Positions 1-7,435 of a DNA stretch of 8,288 nucleotides are shown here, in pieces. Made by a program: the position numbers and the translations under genes. The notes under the pieces are model-generated. The model was not told the origin of the DNA. It saw nothing but the letters and a program-made list of their open reading frames with translations, and ran no database searches. The stretch is from assembly GCA_009827215.1 (NCBI GenBank), contig WUAJ01000100.1, positions 1-8,288 of the forward strand, in the 5' to 3' direction. How positions within the stretch are numbered: the stretch's first letter is position 1; the number at the start of each line of letters is the position of its first letter. Source of the stretch: Phycisphaeraceae bacterium. Its GTDB lineage: Bacteria > Planctomycetota > Phycisphaerae > Phycisphaerales > UBA1924.

Positions 1-1332
1 TTTAACGAGTACAAGGATGCTCAGAACGAAGCGGCTGAGTTTGATTACGACGCTCCGGTTCCAGGGTTCCGAAAGATCAATGATCGTGAGTTTGAGATTG
101 TGCTGACCAAGCCGGTCTACCGGTTCTTGTACATCTTGGGGATGTTCCAGACTTCTGTGGTTCCTCGTGAAGCGGTTGAGTTTTACGGGAAGGACTTCGC
201 TCGGAATCCGGTGGGGACTGGGCCGTTTATTTTGGATACTTGGGTTCCGAAGCAGTCGCTGACGGCGGATCGGAATCCGAACTACCACGAGGTGTTCTAT
301 CCTGGGCGTGATGAATGGTCTCGTGAGGATAAGCGTGCTCGATTGCATCGCGCTGCTGGTAAGCAGGTGCCGTTTGTGGATCGGGTTGAGTTCACGATGT
401 TTATTGAGGATCAGCCGATGTGGCTGGAGTTCAATGCGGGGAATCTTGGATACACGCAGGTTCCTGAGGACTACTTCCAGGAGGCGTTTGATCGTTCTTC
501 CAAAGAGCTGAAGGAATCATTCCTGCGGAAGGGAATGCGTCCGCATGCGAACAAGCTGCTGGACTTTACCTTCCGCGGATTCAACATGGAAGACGAGCTG
601 CTCGGCGGGTACTCGACTGAGAAGCGGGCGCTGCGCCGTGCGATCTCGTACGCGATTGATCTTGATGAGATCAATGAGACCTTCTACAGCGGGCGACGGA
701 TTGTGTATGACGGACCGATCCCTCCGGGTCTTGATGGGCACCCAGAGGATGGGTACTCGGAAGCCGCGGCACGAGGTCGCAACATCGCGATGGCGCGTGA
801 GATGCTCGCTCAGGCGGGATATCCAGACGGGAAGGGTCTGCCTGCGATCCGTTTCTACACGAGTCAAAACGCGATCAACAACGCGGTGAGCGAGATGGTC
901 AAGCGTCAGCTTGCTGAGGTGAATATCAAGTTTGAGCCGGTGTTCTTGGACTTCTCGACCCTCATTGAGAATATCAACAAGAAGAAGGCGCCGATGTTCG
1001 GGTTCGCTTGGTCGAGTGACTATCCCGACGGGGAGAACAACCTTGCATTGTTCTATGGTCCGAACGAAGCGCCTGGGTCGAACCACTACAATTACAAACG
1101 TCCAGAATACGATGCGCTGTATGAGAAGATCCTGACGATGGGTCCAAGCGATGAGCGGACAGCGATTTACGAGCAGATGCGGGACATGATCCTTGATGAC
1201 TGTGCGTATGTGGGTGGTATGGCTCGTGAGCGTTTCTATCTGATGAATCCGTGGTTGCTCAACTGCAAGCCAACTGAGCGGTACTACGGCTGGTTCAAGT
1301 ATCTGGATGTGGATGACTCCAAACGCGAATAA
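1..1332 (+). CDS. ABC transporter substrate-binding protein, family 5 (oligopeptide/dipeptide type), 5' partial
   Basis: The reading frame is open from base 1 to the TAA at 1330-1332 (443 codons visible), so the N-terminus with signal peptide lies upstream of the window. It matches the family 5 solute-binding proteins (OppA/DppA/NikA type), extracytoplasmic receptors that deliver peptides or other solutes to a two-permease ABC importer. Visible hallmarks are the segment NPVGTGPFILDTW, the RRAISYAIDLDEINE segment typical of the hinge region, AREMLAQAGYPDGKGLP, and near the C-terminus FAWSSDYPDGENN followed by GSNHYNYKRPEYD. A charged loop (HEVFYPGRDEWSREDKRARL) is inserted after NPNY, as occurs in some subfamilies. 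Two permease genes follow 76 bp downstream on the same strand, so this is the receptor of that transporter. The substrate cannot be read from the sequence; peptides are the default inference. The family call is confident and the substrate is not. Confidence 0.93.
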   Translation, partial: FNEYKDAQNEAAEFDYDAPVPGFRKINDREFEIVLTKPVYRFLYILGMFQTSVVPREAVEFYGKDFARNPVGTGPFILDTWVPKQSLTADRNPNYHEVFYPGRDEWSREDKRARLHRAAGKQVPFVDRVEFTMFIEDQPMWLEFNAGNLGYTQVPEDYFQEAFDRSSKELKESFLRKGMRPHANKLLDFTFRGFNMEDELLGGYSTEKRALRRAISYAIDLDEINETFYSGRRIVYDGPIPPGLDGHPEDGYSEAAARGRNIAMAREMLAQAGYPDGKGLPAIRFYTSQNAINNAVSEMVKRQLAEVNIKFEPVFLDFSTLIENINKKKAPMFGFAWSSDYPDGENNLALFYGPNEAPGSNHYNYKRPEYDALYEKILTMGPSDERTAIYEQMRDMILDDCAYVGGMARERFYLMNPWLLNCKPTERYYGWFKYLDVDDSKRE

Positions 1333-1380
1333 GGGCCGTATGATCGGCTCTGCGATCCCCGGCATGCTGTCGTGACGGGG
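1333..1380 (+). other. Two small hairpins between the binding-protein and permease genes
   Basis: Directly after the stop codon, GCCG (1335-1338) can pair with CGGC (1345-1348) around a 6-base loop. Further on, CCCCG (1357-1361) can pair with CGGGG (1376-1380) around a 14-base loop. There is no T-run after either, so they do not look like a full terminator. Hairpins here are often used to protect the 3' end of an abundant binding-protein message relative to the permease message; that role is inference. Both stems are short and could be chance. Confidence 0.25.
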
Positions 1381-1408
1381 TGTTAACTGACCTTTGGAGT
1401 GTGGACCT

Positions 1409-2386
1409 GTGTGGACCTACATTGTCCGGCGAACGCTGTACAACATCCCGGTTTTCCTCGCGATTGTGTTTGTGCTGATGCTTGCACTTCGGGTCAATGA
1501 TCCGGTTTCGGCGCAGCTAGGGAAGAACGCTGGTGAGGAACAGATCCGGTTGCTCACAGAAGAGATGGGGCTCGATGAGCCTTTCATCGTTCAGTATGGG
1601 GTATTTCTCAAGAAACTCGTCACCCTCGATTTCAGCGAGCGGAGTTGGGATCAGGGATTCCCGGTTTCGGAGATGATTTTCAAGGCGGTCCCGCCTTCGA
1701 TGGCGATCACGATCCCGACACTGACGGTCACAGCGATGATCGCGATCTGTGTTGGGCTCGTCTCGGCGTTTAATCGGGGTCGAGCGGTTGATCGCTCGTT
1801 GATGTTCATCGCGGTGATCGGCATGAGTATTTCGGTGCTGGTGTACATCATTCTGGGTCAGTACTTCGGCGCGTTTGTTCCCAGCGAGTCCATCGAGGGT
1901 TGGCCGTTCCAAGTCGCGGTGGATGCTTCTGCGGGAGAGAGCGCGTTGTTCTTCTTCCAGCCGGCTCAATGGGTCGCGTTCTGTATGCTGCCGGTGCTGA
2001 TCAATGTGGTGGTCGCTCTGGGGTATGACGCTCGTTTCTATCGAGCAGTGATGGTCGAGGAATCTCAGCGGGACTACATCCGCACGGCGAAGGCGAAGGG
2101 GGCGAGCACGCGGCGCGTGATGTTCGTGCACATGCTCAAGAACGCCATGATCCCGATTATCACGCGGATCATGATCTCGCTGCCGTTTGTGATTACGGGG
2201 TCGATTCTAATTGAGGTGTTCTTCGGGATTCCGGGGATGGGGCGGACGCTGATCAACGCGATCAACTCGAAGGACTTCCCGGTGATCCAGACCTTCACGG
2301 CGTTGTTCGCGGCGCTGTTTATCGCTTCCAATATTCTGACTGATGTGCTATACGCACTTGTTGATCCACGGGTGAGGTTGTCATGA
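1409..2386 (+). CDS. ABC transporter permease, DppB/OppB type
   Basis: This 325-residue inner-membrane protein forms one half of the translocation pore of a peptide/nickel-type importer. I chose the GTG at 1409, giving (M)WTYIVRRTLYNIPVF, because that is the usual start of DppB-like proteins and a GGAG ribosome binding site at 1396-1399 sits 9 bases upstream. A TTG at 1394 in the same frame would overlap that site. Six hydrophobic segments can be seen at about residues 11-28, 98-120, 131-153, 188-206, 249-272 and 293-315. The EGWPF motif lies near 163. The cytoplasmic EAA-type loop that contacts the ATPase is at about 221-250 (RDYIRTAKAKGAS then HMLKNAMIP). The C-terminus has EVFFGIPGMGRTLINAI and ends DPRVRLS, both typical. 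Its stop overlaps the next permease start by ATGA, implying translational coupling. Confidence 0.95.
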   Translation: MWTYIVRRTLYNIPVFLAIVFVLMLALRVNDPVSAQLGKNAGEEQIRLLTEEMGLDEPFIVQYGVFLKKLVTLDFSERSWDQGFPVSEMIFKAVPPSMAITIPTLTVTAMIAICVGLVSAFNRGRAVDRSLMFIAVIGMSISVLVYIILGQYFGAFVPSESIEGWPFQVAVDASAGESALFFFQPAQWVAFCMLPVLINVVVALGYDARFYRAVMVEESQRDYIRTAKAKGASTRRVMFVHMLKNAMIPIITRIMISLPFVITGSILIEVFFGIPGMGRTLINAINSKDFPVIQTFTALFAALFIASNILTDVLYALVDPRVRLS

Positions 2387-3978
2387 GTATCCGTGAGCGC
2401 CTCAATGAATCTCCTGCGATGCGGAAGCTGATGAGCAATCGCGGCGCGATGATCGCGTCGGGGATTATCTCGCTGTATCTGCTGTTGTTTGGCTGGATCT
2501 TGCTGATGCAGTTTGTGGCGTGGGTCGGGAAGACGACGGACTCGTTTGATCTGCGTCAGAGTCCGATCATGGGGGCTCTGCTCCCTGAGCGGACGCTCGA
2601 GCGTGTTGGCGCGAGTAACGAGCTTGGGTTCGGGATTCACTCTGAGCCGAGCAAGCGGATGGAGCAGGTGGGGTTCTACTTTGAGAACATCTCGAAGATG
2701 TTCGATGAGCTCGATCAAGCTGGTGGCGGAACAATCGAGGCGCGATCGGAATCGGATATCCGCAAATCGGTCTCGCTGGCGGAGCGGAAGATCGCGGATT
2801 GGCCGATCGAGGATCTTCGCGCTAAGTACGCTGAAGCTCAGCAGGTGTTTGAACGACAGGAGCGGATGAGAACACTGCGGGACACGCTGCCGCAGATCGG
2901 GATCCAGATTGAGAAGCTGCGTGAGTTCAAGACTGAGTACGAAGCAGCCGAGGTTGATACCGAAGCGTGGGAGATCGCCGGCGAAGAGGTCGCGCTGACT
3001 CTTGATGAGATTCTGGTACAGATTGAGGAGTACGCGGACAACGCGCCTGAGAGTGATCCGGTTGTTGCGGTCGATGTGAGCTCATTGCAAGACGCGATGG
3101 ATGCGGCGTTTGATCTGTCTCCGATGGACCCGATCTATGACGAATCGGTTGTTGATCAGCTCGCGGCGGCGGTCGTTGAGGCGGGGCCAGGGATCGATGC
3201 GGCGGTATTTGAGACACTCGATGAGCTTGAACCGATCCTTGATGAGATGTATCCGATCCCCAGCGGGTTGGGTGGATTGGTGTACAAGTTCCGCTTGATG
3301 CTCGGGACGGATCAGCAGGGGCGCTCGATCATGCTGCGTGCGTTGTACTCCGCGAAGGTCGCGATCCAGGTCGGGGTTGTGGTCTCGTTTGTCGCGGTGC
3401 TCTTTGGGTCACTCATTGGCGCCGCGGCAGGGTACTTTGGCGGGATTACGGATCACGCGGTGATCTGGTTGTACTCGACTTTCTCGTCGATCCCGTATCT
3501 GGTGCTGCTGGTTGAGCTGGCGTTTATGTTTACAGGGTCGGTCTTTGAGGGGACGCTGATTCCGTTGTATGTCGCGTTCTCGTTGACATACTGGATCGGG
3601 CCTTGCCGTGTCACGCGTGGGGAGACGCTCAAGCTTCGGTCGCTGGATTATGTGCAGGCGGCGCAGGCGCTGGGCGCGAGCAAGTGGCGGATCCTAACTC
3701 GGCACATCATCCCGAATACCTCGCACCTGATGTTTATCAATATGTCGCTGCTGTTTATTGGCGCGATCAAGGGTGAGGTGGTGCTGACGTTCCTTGGTCT
3801 TGGTCTCAAGAACGGTGCGAGCTGGGGGATCATGATCTCGCAGAGCAAGCCTGAGGTGGTGGCGGGGTTCTTCTGGCAGATCGGCGCGGCGACCTTCTTT
3901 ATGTTCGTGCTGGTGCTCGCGTTTAATGTGCTGACGGATGCGTTGCAGGACGCGTTTGATCCGAAGCATGTTGGGTGA
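2383..3978 (+). CDS. ABC transporter permease, DppC/OppC type, with a large inserted helical domain
   Basis: This is the second pore subunit of the importer, starting in the ATGA overlap with a GAGG site 5 bases upstream. It has 531 residues, whereas DppC-type proteins are usually around 280-310. One membrane segment lies at about 21-47. The normal core resumes at LGTDQQGRS (307-315), followed by RALYSAKVAIQVG, several membrane segments (about 326-352, 360-385, 390-407, 450-475 and 495-518), and the EAA-type loop at about 421-445 (LDYVQAAQALGASKW, then RHIIPN). It ends DAFDPKHVG, as expected. Residues 50-300 hold the extra material. It is rich in Glu, Asp, Ala and Leu, looks helical or coiled-coil, has no membrane segment, and by topology should face the periplasm. 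No frame break or composition change marks the insert. The core call is confident; the insert has no recognised fold. Confidence 0.93.
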   Translation: MSIRERLNESPAMRKLMSNRGAMIASGIISLYLLLFGWILLMQFVAWVGKTTDSFDLRQSPIMGALLPERTLERVGASNELGFGIHSEPSKRMEQVGFYFENISKMFDELDQAGGGTIEARSESDIRKSVSLAERKIADWPIEDLRAKYAEAQQVFERQERMRTLRDTLPQIGIQIEKLREFKTEYEAAEVDTEAWEIAGEEVALTLDEILVQIEEYADNAPESDPVVAVDVSSLQDAMDAAFDLSPMDPIYDESVVDQLAAAVVEAGPGIDAAVFETLDELEPILDEMYPIPSGLGGLVYKFRLMLGTDQQGRSIMLRALYSAKVAIQVGVVVSFVAVLFGSLIGAAAGYFGGITDHAVIWLYSTFSSIPYLVLLVELAFMFTGSVFEGTLIPLYVAFSLTYWIGPCRVTRGETLKLRSLDYVQAAQALGASKWRILTRHIIPNTSHLMFINMSLLFIGAIKGEVVLTFLGLGLKNGASWGIMISQSKPEVVAGFFWQIGAATFFMFVLVLAFNVLTDALQDAFDPKHVG

Positions 3979-3993
3979 GTGTTTCTGAAACTG

Positions 3994-4033
3994 AAAAATG
4001 GCCGCACCCCCTTGGTGTTCCCAAGGGGGTGCG
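3994..4033 (-). terminator. Intrinsic terminator of rnpB, probably bidirectional
   Basis: A perfect 13-bp stem (4003-4015 paired with 4021-4033) closes a 5-base loop (4016-4020). Read on the - strand it is followed after 4 bases by TTTTT (3998-3994), just downstream of the RNase P RNA 3' end. On the + strand it lies 25 bases after the stop of the DppC-like gene and is followed by the weaker TTGTTG. It probably ends the importer operon as well and keeps the two convergent transcripts apart. Confidence 0.8.
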
Positions 4034-4045
4034 TTGTTGCGGCTG

Positions 4046-4507
<462 letters not shown>

Positions 4508-4513
4508 GCTGAT

Positions 4514-4519
4514 ATTCTA
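4514..4519 (-). promoter_or_regulatory. -10-like element of the rnpB promoter
   Basis: On the - strand TAGAAT (4519-4514) ends 7 bases before position 4507, which agrees with the RNA starting just outside helix P1. No good -35 hexamer is seen 16-18 bases upstream, where the sequence is close to AACCCC. The roughly 60 bp between this RNA and the divergent oxidoreductase start must carry both promoters. Confidence 0.45.
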
Positions 4520-4567
4520 TCGCCCAATTGGCGTGCGGGGTTCTTTGTTTTTATGTATCATGGGGTT

Positions 4568-5602
4568 ATGAGTGCCGATCGGGGAGCAACGTGTGCGATG
4601 ATTTGGGCGATTCCCGAGCAGGTGGAGATGCTTGCGTGGGCGCTGTCTGCTGGTGGAATCGAGGTCGTGGGGGCGGGATGTCCGGTTTCGGCGCAGTCTG
4701 GGACGGTGGCGCAGGGGTTTGGGTGTCCGGTGCAGGATGATCTACGGCACATGCTCAGCAGCGAGAGTCCGGATCTGATGCTGCTCGCGGCTCCGGGATC
4801 GTTTGGGCAGCAGGATCTGGAGCACGATCTCGCGGCTTTACAGCGGGCGCATAGCCGGGAGGTTGCGGTCGCGACGCTGGAGCCGATCCCTGGGGAGGCG
4901 ACGGTGATCTCTGGGACGAGCTGGACGGAGGCGCTGCATACTGGCGCGTTCGGGGAGTTTGTGCGAGTGGTGCCGATGGTTCGGAGGGGGCGGCTCATTG
5001 ATGAGCTCATGGCGACGCTGGAAACCTTTGGTCCGATCCGATCGCTCAATGTTTCGCTCGTCGCGCCGGCGGTGTATGGATCGCTTGGGGCGCGGGTGTT
5101 TGAGGTGATGGATCTCGTGCGGACGCTTGTTGGTGTTCCAGAGATGATTGATGCGTCGTATCAGGGGGCGTTCTCGGCGGGGTTGCATCAGCTCCCAGGA
5201 CAGTCGCTGCGGGAACTCCACGGCGTGCTGGCGGCGCATCTGCGGATGGCGGATGGACGCGGCGTGTTGATGCAGGTCTCGGATCAGGTGGGGCGTTCGG
5301 GATTGATGATCGATGCGCTCGGGGATGAGGGGCAGATCCGTTTGCGTGATGAAGGGTATACGCGGTTTGATCTTGATGGCAACGAGATCGACTCGTTTAT
5401 CATCGAGCGGGACGAGGCGGTTGATCCGTCTTCGATGCGATTGACGGAGCAGCTCATTCAGCTGTGTTCTGGGGTAGGACCTGTGCGATCTCCTGTGGAT
5501 CATGCATCGGTGCTTGCGATGGGGCACACGGCTTTGCTGAGCGCTCGGACGGGGCAGGGTGAGACGCCGGAGACGATCCGTCGGTTGCTGATGGAAGTTT
5601 GA
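4568..5602 (+). CDS. Gfo/Idh/MocA-family oxidoreductase-like protein, probably degenerate in the cofactor site
   Basis: This 344-residue soluble protein has the fold order of Gfo/Idh/MocA oxidoreductases, which usually oxidise or reduce sugars and related compounds with NAD(P). The N-terminal half resembles the Rossmann part: GIEVVGAG, then DDLRHMLSSESPDLMLLAAP near residues 57-76. The C-terminal half carries GPIRSLNVSLVAPAVYG and RVFEVMDLVRTLVG, with ALLSARTGQ near 322-330 as in family members. The glycine-rich GxGxxG expected in the first strand is replaced by IWAIPEQVEM, and the catalytic EKP is replaced by LEPIP (104-108). Cofactor binding and catalysis are therefore doubtful. The start at 4568 (MSADRGATC) is a choice: ATGs at 4553 and 4598 are also in frame, and none has a strong ribosome site. 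It is transcribed away from rnpB and appears monocistronic. The family call is moderately confident; no substrate can be given. Confidence 0.72.
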   Translation: MSADRGATCAMIWAIPEQVEMLAWALSAGGIEVVGAGCPVSAQSGTVAQGFGCPVQDDLRHMLSSESPDLMLLAAPGSFGQQDLEHDLAALQRAHSREVAVATLEPIPGEATVISGTSWTEALHTGAFGEFVRVVPMVRRGRLIDELMATLETFGPIRSLNVSLVAPAVYGSLGARVFEVMDLVRTLVGVPEMIDASYQGAFSAGLHQLPGQSLRELHGVLAAHLRMADGRGVLMQVSDQVGRSGLMIDALGDEGQIRLRDEGYTRFDLDGNEIDSFIIERDEAVDPSSMRLTEQLIQLCSGVGPVRSPVDHASVLAMGHTALLSARTGQGETPETIRRLLMEV

Positions 5603-5706
5603 GGGGAACCGCTTGGTGGGTGTTACGGATAGTTCCGATGGAGCACGCTCGGCTCGTGATTTGGGTTTGATCTCATGCGTGCTGAATCCGAATGAAAGGG
5701 GACGCG
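5603..5706 (+). other. Intergenic leader of the prepilin-like gene
   Basis: This short gap holds the AAAGGGG ribosome binding site (5695-5701) for the ATG at 5707. I see no convincing terminator for the upstream oxidoreductase gene and no clear -35/-10 pair, so the two genes could be co-transcribed. Confidence 0.5.
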
Positions 5707-6769
5707 ATGAGCAGTGAAGTTCGGCGTGGGTTTACGATTTACGAGTTGTTTGCTGTGATCGCGATCTGTGTAATCGTTGTTGCAATGATCTTTGCACTGC
5801 TTCCAGTAATACAGAGCCCGCGTATCAATTCACAAGACAATATTTCTAGGTCAAATCTGCGATCGCTGAGCACAGGAGCTCTTAGGTATGCAGGTGACAA
5901 CGATGGTCGTATCTTTCATTTTTTCTTGGCAAAAAGACCAGCGATTTGTCATCATGAAAACTATAACTGATCCGCGAAGGGATCCAAGGGAATCAGATAT
6001 TGCCGCTCGTGGTGCTCATGCTCAAAACATCCTTAAAAGAGGCACGGGGCGATTGAAAGGAAGGGGGGCGATTTATAGTCCATGGAAAATGGATGTTTCT
6101 TTGCGATACTCACACTTGGTTCTTTTGGATTATCTAACTGATCGTCAGCCCGAACCCATCATGGCTTCGCCATTTGATAAGAACCTGATCGAGTGGCAAG
6201 AGAACCCGCTTGGGTATTTGGAAGAAGAATCCAATGTGCCGTATGGCATGGGGATGCCGAAGGAGGCGGGGTATGACACCGATCCGATGTAGCTGGATAA
6301 TTCGGTGAAGCAGTTGTGGGCGTTTGGGTCTTCGTATCAAGTGGTGCCGCATGCGTGGCTTGATGATGTTGATCCGCAGTACACCCCCTCGGCGGAGTCG
6401 CCGCATCATTTGGTGAAGGGGGAGTCGGAGAATACGGTTGGAAAGCGGAACATGACGGAGGTGAAGTATCCCTCACAGAAAGTGTTCATGTACGAGGAGT
6501 TCGATCGGTTCACGAGCAAGAAGGGGATCTACGCGGCGTATCCCGATGCGATGATCAATATGGCGTTCTTCGATGGTTCGGTGCGGCAGATGAAGGTGGG
6601 GGACGCAAACTCGGCGTATGACGAAGCGGATCCGGATGCGGTCTGGGAGCAATCGTATGTGCCGCTCGATACCTTCCCGCATCCGTTGGGCGGGCTCGGT
6701 GATCGGACGAAGCTGGACCTGCGATTCCGATGGACCAAGGGTGGGCTGTCGGGGATTGATTACGAGTGA
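5707..6769 (+). pseudogene. Type IV prepilin/type II secretion pseudopilin-like gene, broken by a frameshift and an in-frame stop
   Basis: The start at 5707 follows AAAGGGG with 5 bases spacing; an ATG at 5692 overlaps that site. The N-terminus MSSEVRRGFTIYELFAVIAI has the prepilin peptidase site (cut between Gly8 and Phe9), Glu at +5 and a hydrophobic helix to about residue 35. Such proteins are processed at the membrane and assembled into pili or secretion pseudopili. After DNDGRIFHF the frame is lost at the T6 run 5919-5924. Skipping one T gives IFHFSWQKDQ and continues without interruption to TAG at 6290-6292. Beyond that, the same frame runs to TGA at 6767-6769 (KQLWAFGSSYQVV, MTEVKYPSQKVFMYEEFD, FFDGSVRQMKVGDAN, GGLSGIDYE). 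The C-terminal pattern with FFDGSVR matches the planctomycete prepilin-like/DUF1559-like style, from memory. TAG could derive from a Trp codon. One or both lesions could be sequencing errors. Confidence 0.75.
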
Positions 6770-6786
6770 ATAGACTGCATAGAAAG

Positions 6787-6816
6787 AGAGCCGGATCGAT
6801 TGTGATCCGGCTCTTT
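6787..6816 (+). terminator. Intrinsic terminator between convergent genes
   Basis: A perfect 11-bp stem (6787-6797 with 6804-6814) with a 6-base loop is followed on the + strand by TTGTGTTTGT. It lies 17 bases after the stop of the prepilin-like gene. On the - strand it lies 25 bases after the end of the lipoprotein gene (stop at 6841-6839) and is followed by CTTTCT, so it may serve both transcripts. Confidence 0.75.
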
Positions 6817-6838
6817 GTGTTTGTGGATTTGGATTGTC

Positions 6839-7384
6839 TTATTCGGTCTCGTAGAACTCGCGGATGACTGGTTGGAGGTCATTCCAGCGTGGCTTGGTCT
6901 TTTGGATGCCGTAGTTCTCGGCGTAGTTCTTCTTGAGACGGAGCTTGGGGGTGGGCTTGCGCATCGACCATGTGGTGTAGTCGTTGGCGAAGTCCTTGTC
7001 TTCTGGGTAGAGCTTCTTGAACTTACCCCAGAGTCGGTTCATCTCGGTGCGGTGCCAGGTCATGCGCTGGTTGTTGGCGAGTGACCATTCGATGTCGTCG
7101 GCGAATGCTTTGGTGTCATCGACGAGACGCATCGCGTCTTCTTTGGTTTTGTCATCCACTTCCTCGGACTCGTACATGAGCTCAGCGTACTCGTTGGCAC
7201 GGTACGCGAGGGCGTTGGCTTCATTGAGCGTGAGGATGAGTTTCTTGTATGCGACGCCGCGATGTGCGGTGTGCACGCGGCGTTCGGTGCGATTAACCTC
7301 GCGGGGAGCGCACGCGGTGAGTCCGGTCACTCCGACAATGGTCATCGCGAGGAGTGTGGAGGTGAGTTTGCTTGAGATCGCCAT
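6839..7384 (-). CDS. Predicted lipoprotein of unknown function
   Basis: This 181-residue protein starts at ATG (7384-7382), with GGAG 6 bases upstream. The N-terminus has Lys6, a hydrophobic stretch (about 8-22) and the lipobox LTAC with Cys25, followed by Ala. It should therefore be cut by lipoprotein signal peptidase and anchored to a membrane, probably the outer one. The mature part is highly charged and mostly helical. It includes an early HTAHRGVAYKK segment, an Ala/Glu/Asp-rich middle (about 54-108) and a basic, Trp/Tyr-containing end (KPTPKLRLKKNYAENYG). I see no known catalytic motif and recognise no family. It follows the ACP and dehydratase genes on the same strand after a 51-bp gap that contains a TATAAT box, so it may be expressed on its own. 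The gene and lipoprotein calls are confident; the function is unknown. Confidence 0.85.
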   Translation of the reverse strand: MAISSKLTSTLLAMTIVGVTGLTACAPREVNRTERRVHTAHRGVAYKKLILTLNEANALAYRANEYAELMYESEEVDDKTKEDAMRLVDDTKAFADDIEWSLANNQRMTWHRTEMNRLWGKFKKLYPEDKDFANDYTTWSMRKPTPKLRLKKNYAENYGIQKTKPRWNDLQPVIREFYETE

Positions 7385-7419
7385 GATGGGCTCCAGTCTG
7401 GTCTGTTGATCCGAACCTG

Positions 7420-7425
7420 ATTATA
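7420..7425 (-). promoter_or_regulatory. -10 box ahead of the lipoprotein gene
   Basis: On the - strand a consensus TATAAT (7425-7420) lies in the 51-bp gap between the dehydratase stop (7438-7436) and the lipoprotein start (7384). The start of transcription would fall near 7413, leaving a leader of about 29 bases that includes the GGAG site. No good -35 match is seen at the usual distance, so the call rests on the -10 alone. Confidence 0.4.
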
Positions 7426-7435
7426 GGGTCCTGAT

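Noticed and set aside
517..1365. Long - strand open frame (282 codons) opposite the binding-protein gene
   Set aside because: It is a shadow of the clearly homologous + strand gene, favoured by codon bias; the translation is rich in Arg, His and Val and matches no family. The same applies to the - strand frames at 1517-2131 and 4838-5527.
1394..1408. TTG at 1394 as the start of the DppB-like gene
   Set aside because: It overlaps the GGAG ribosome site; the GTG at 1409 has correct spacing and gives the usual family N-terminus.
5919..5925. T_TTT_TTC heptamer in phase, resembling a -1 programmed frameshift site
   Set aside because: The shift needed to reach the downstream frame skips one base (+1), not -1, and the TAG at 6290 would still stop translation. 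A mutation or sequencing error is simpler.
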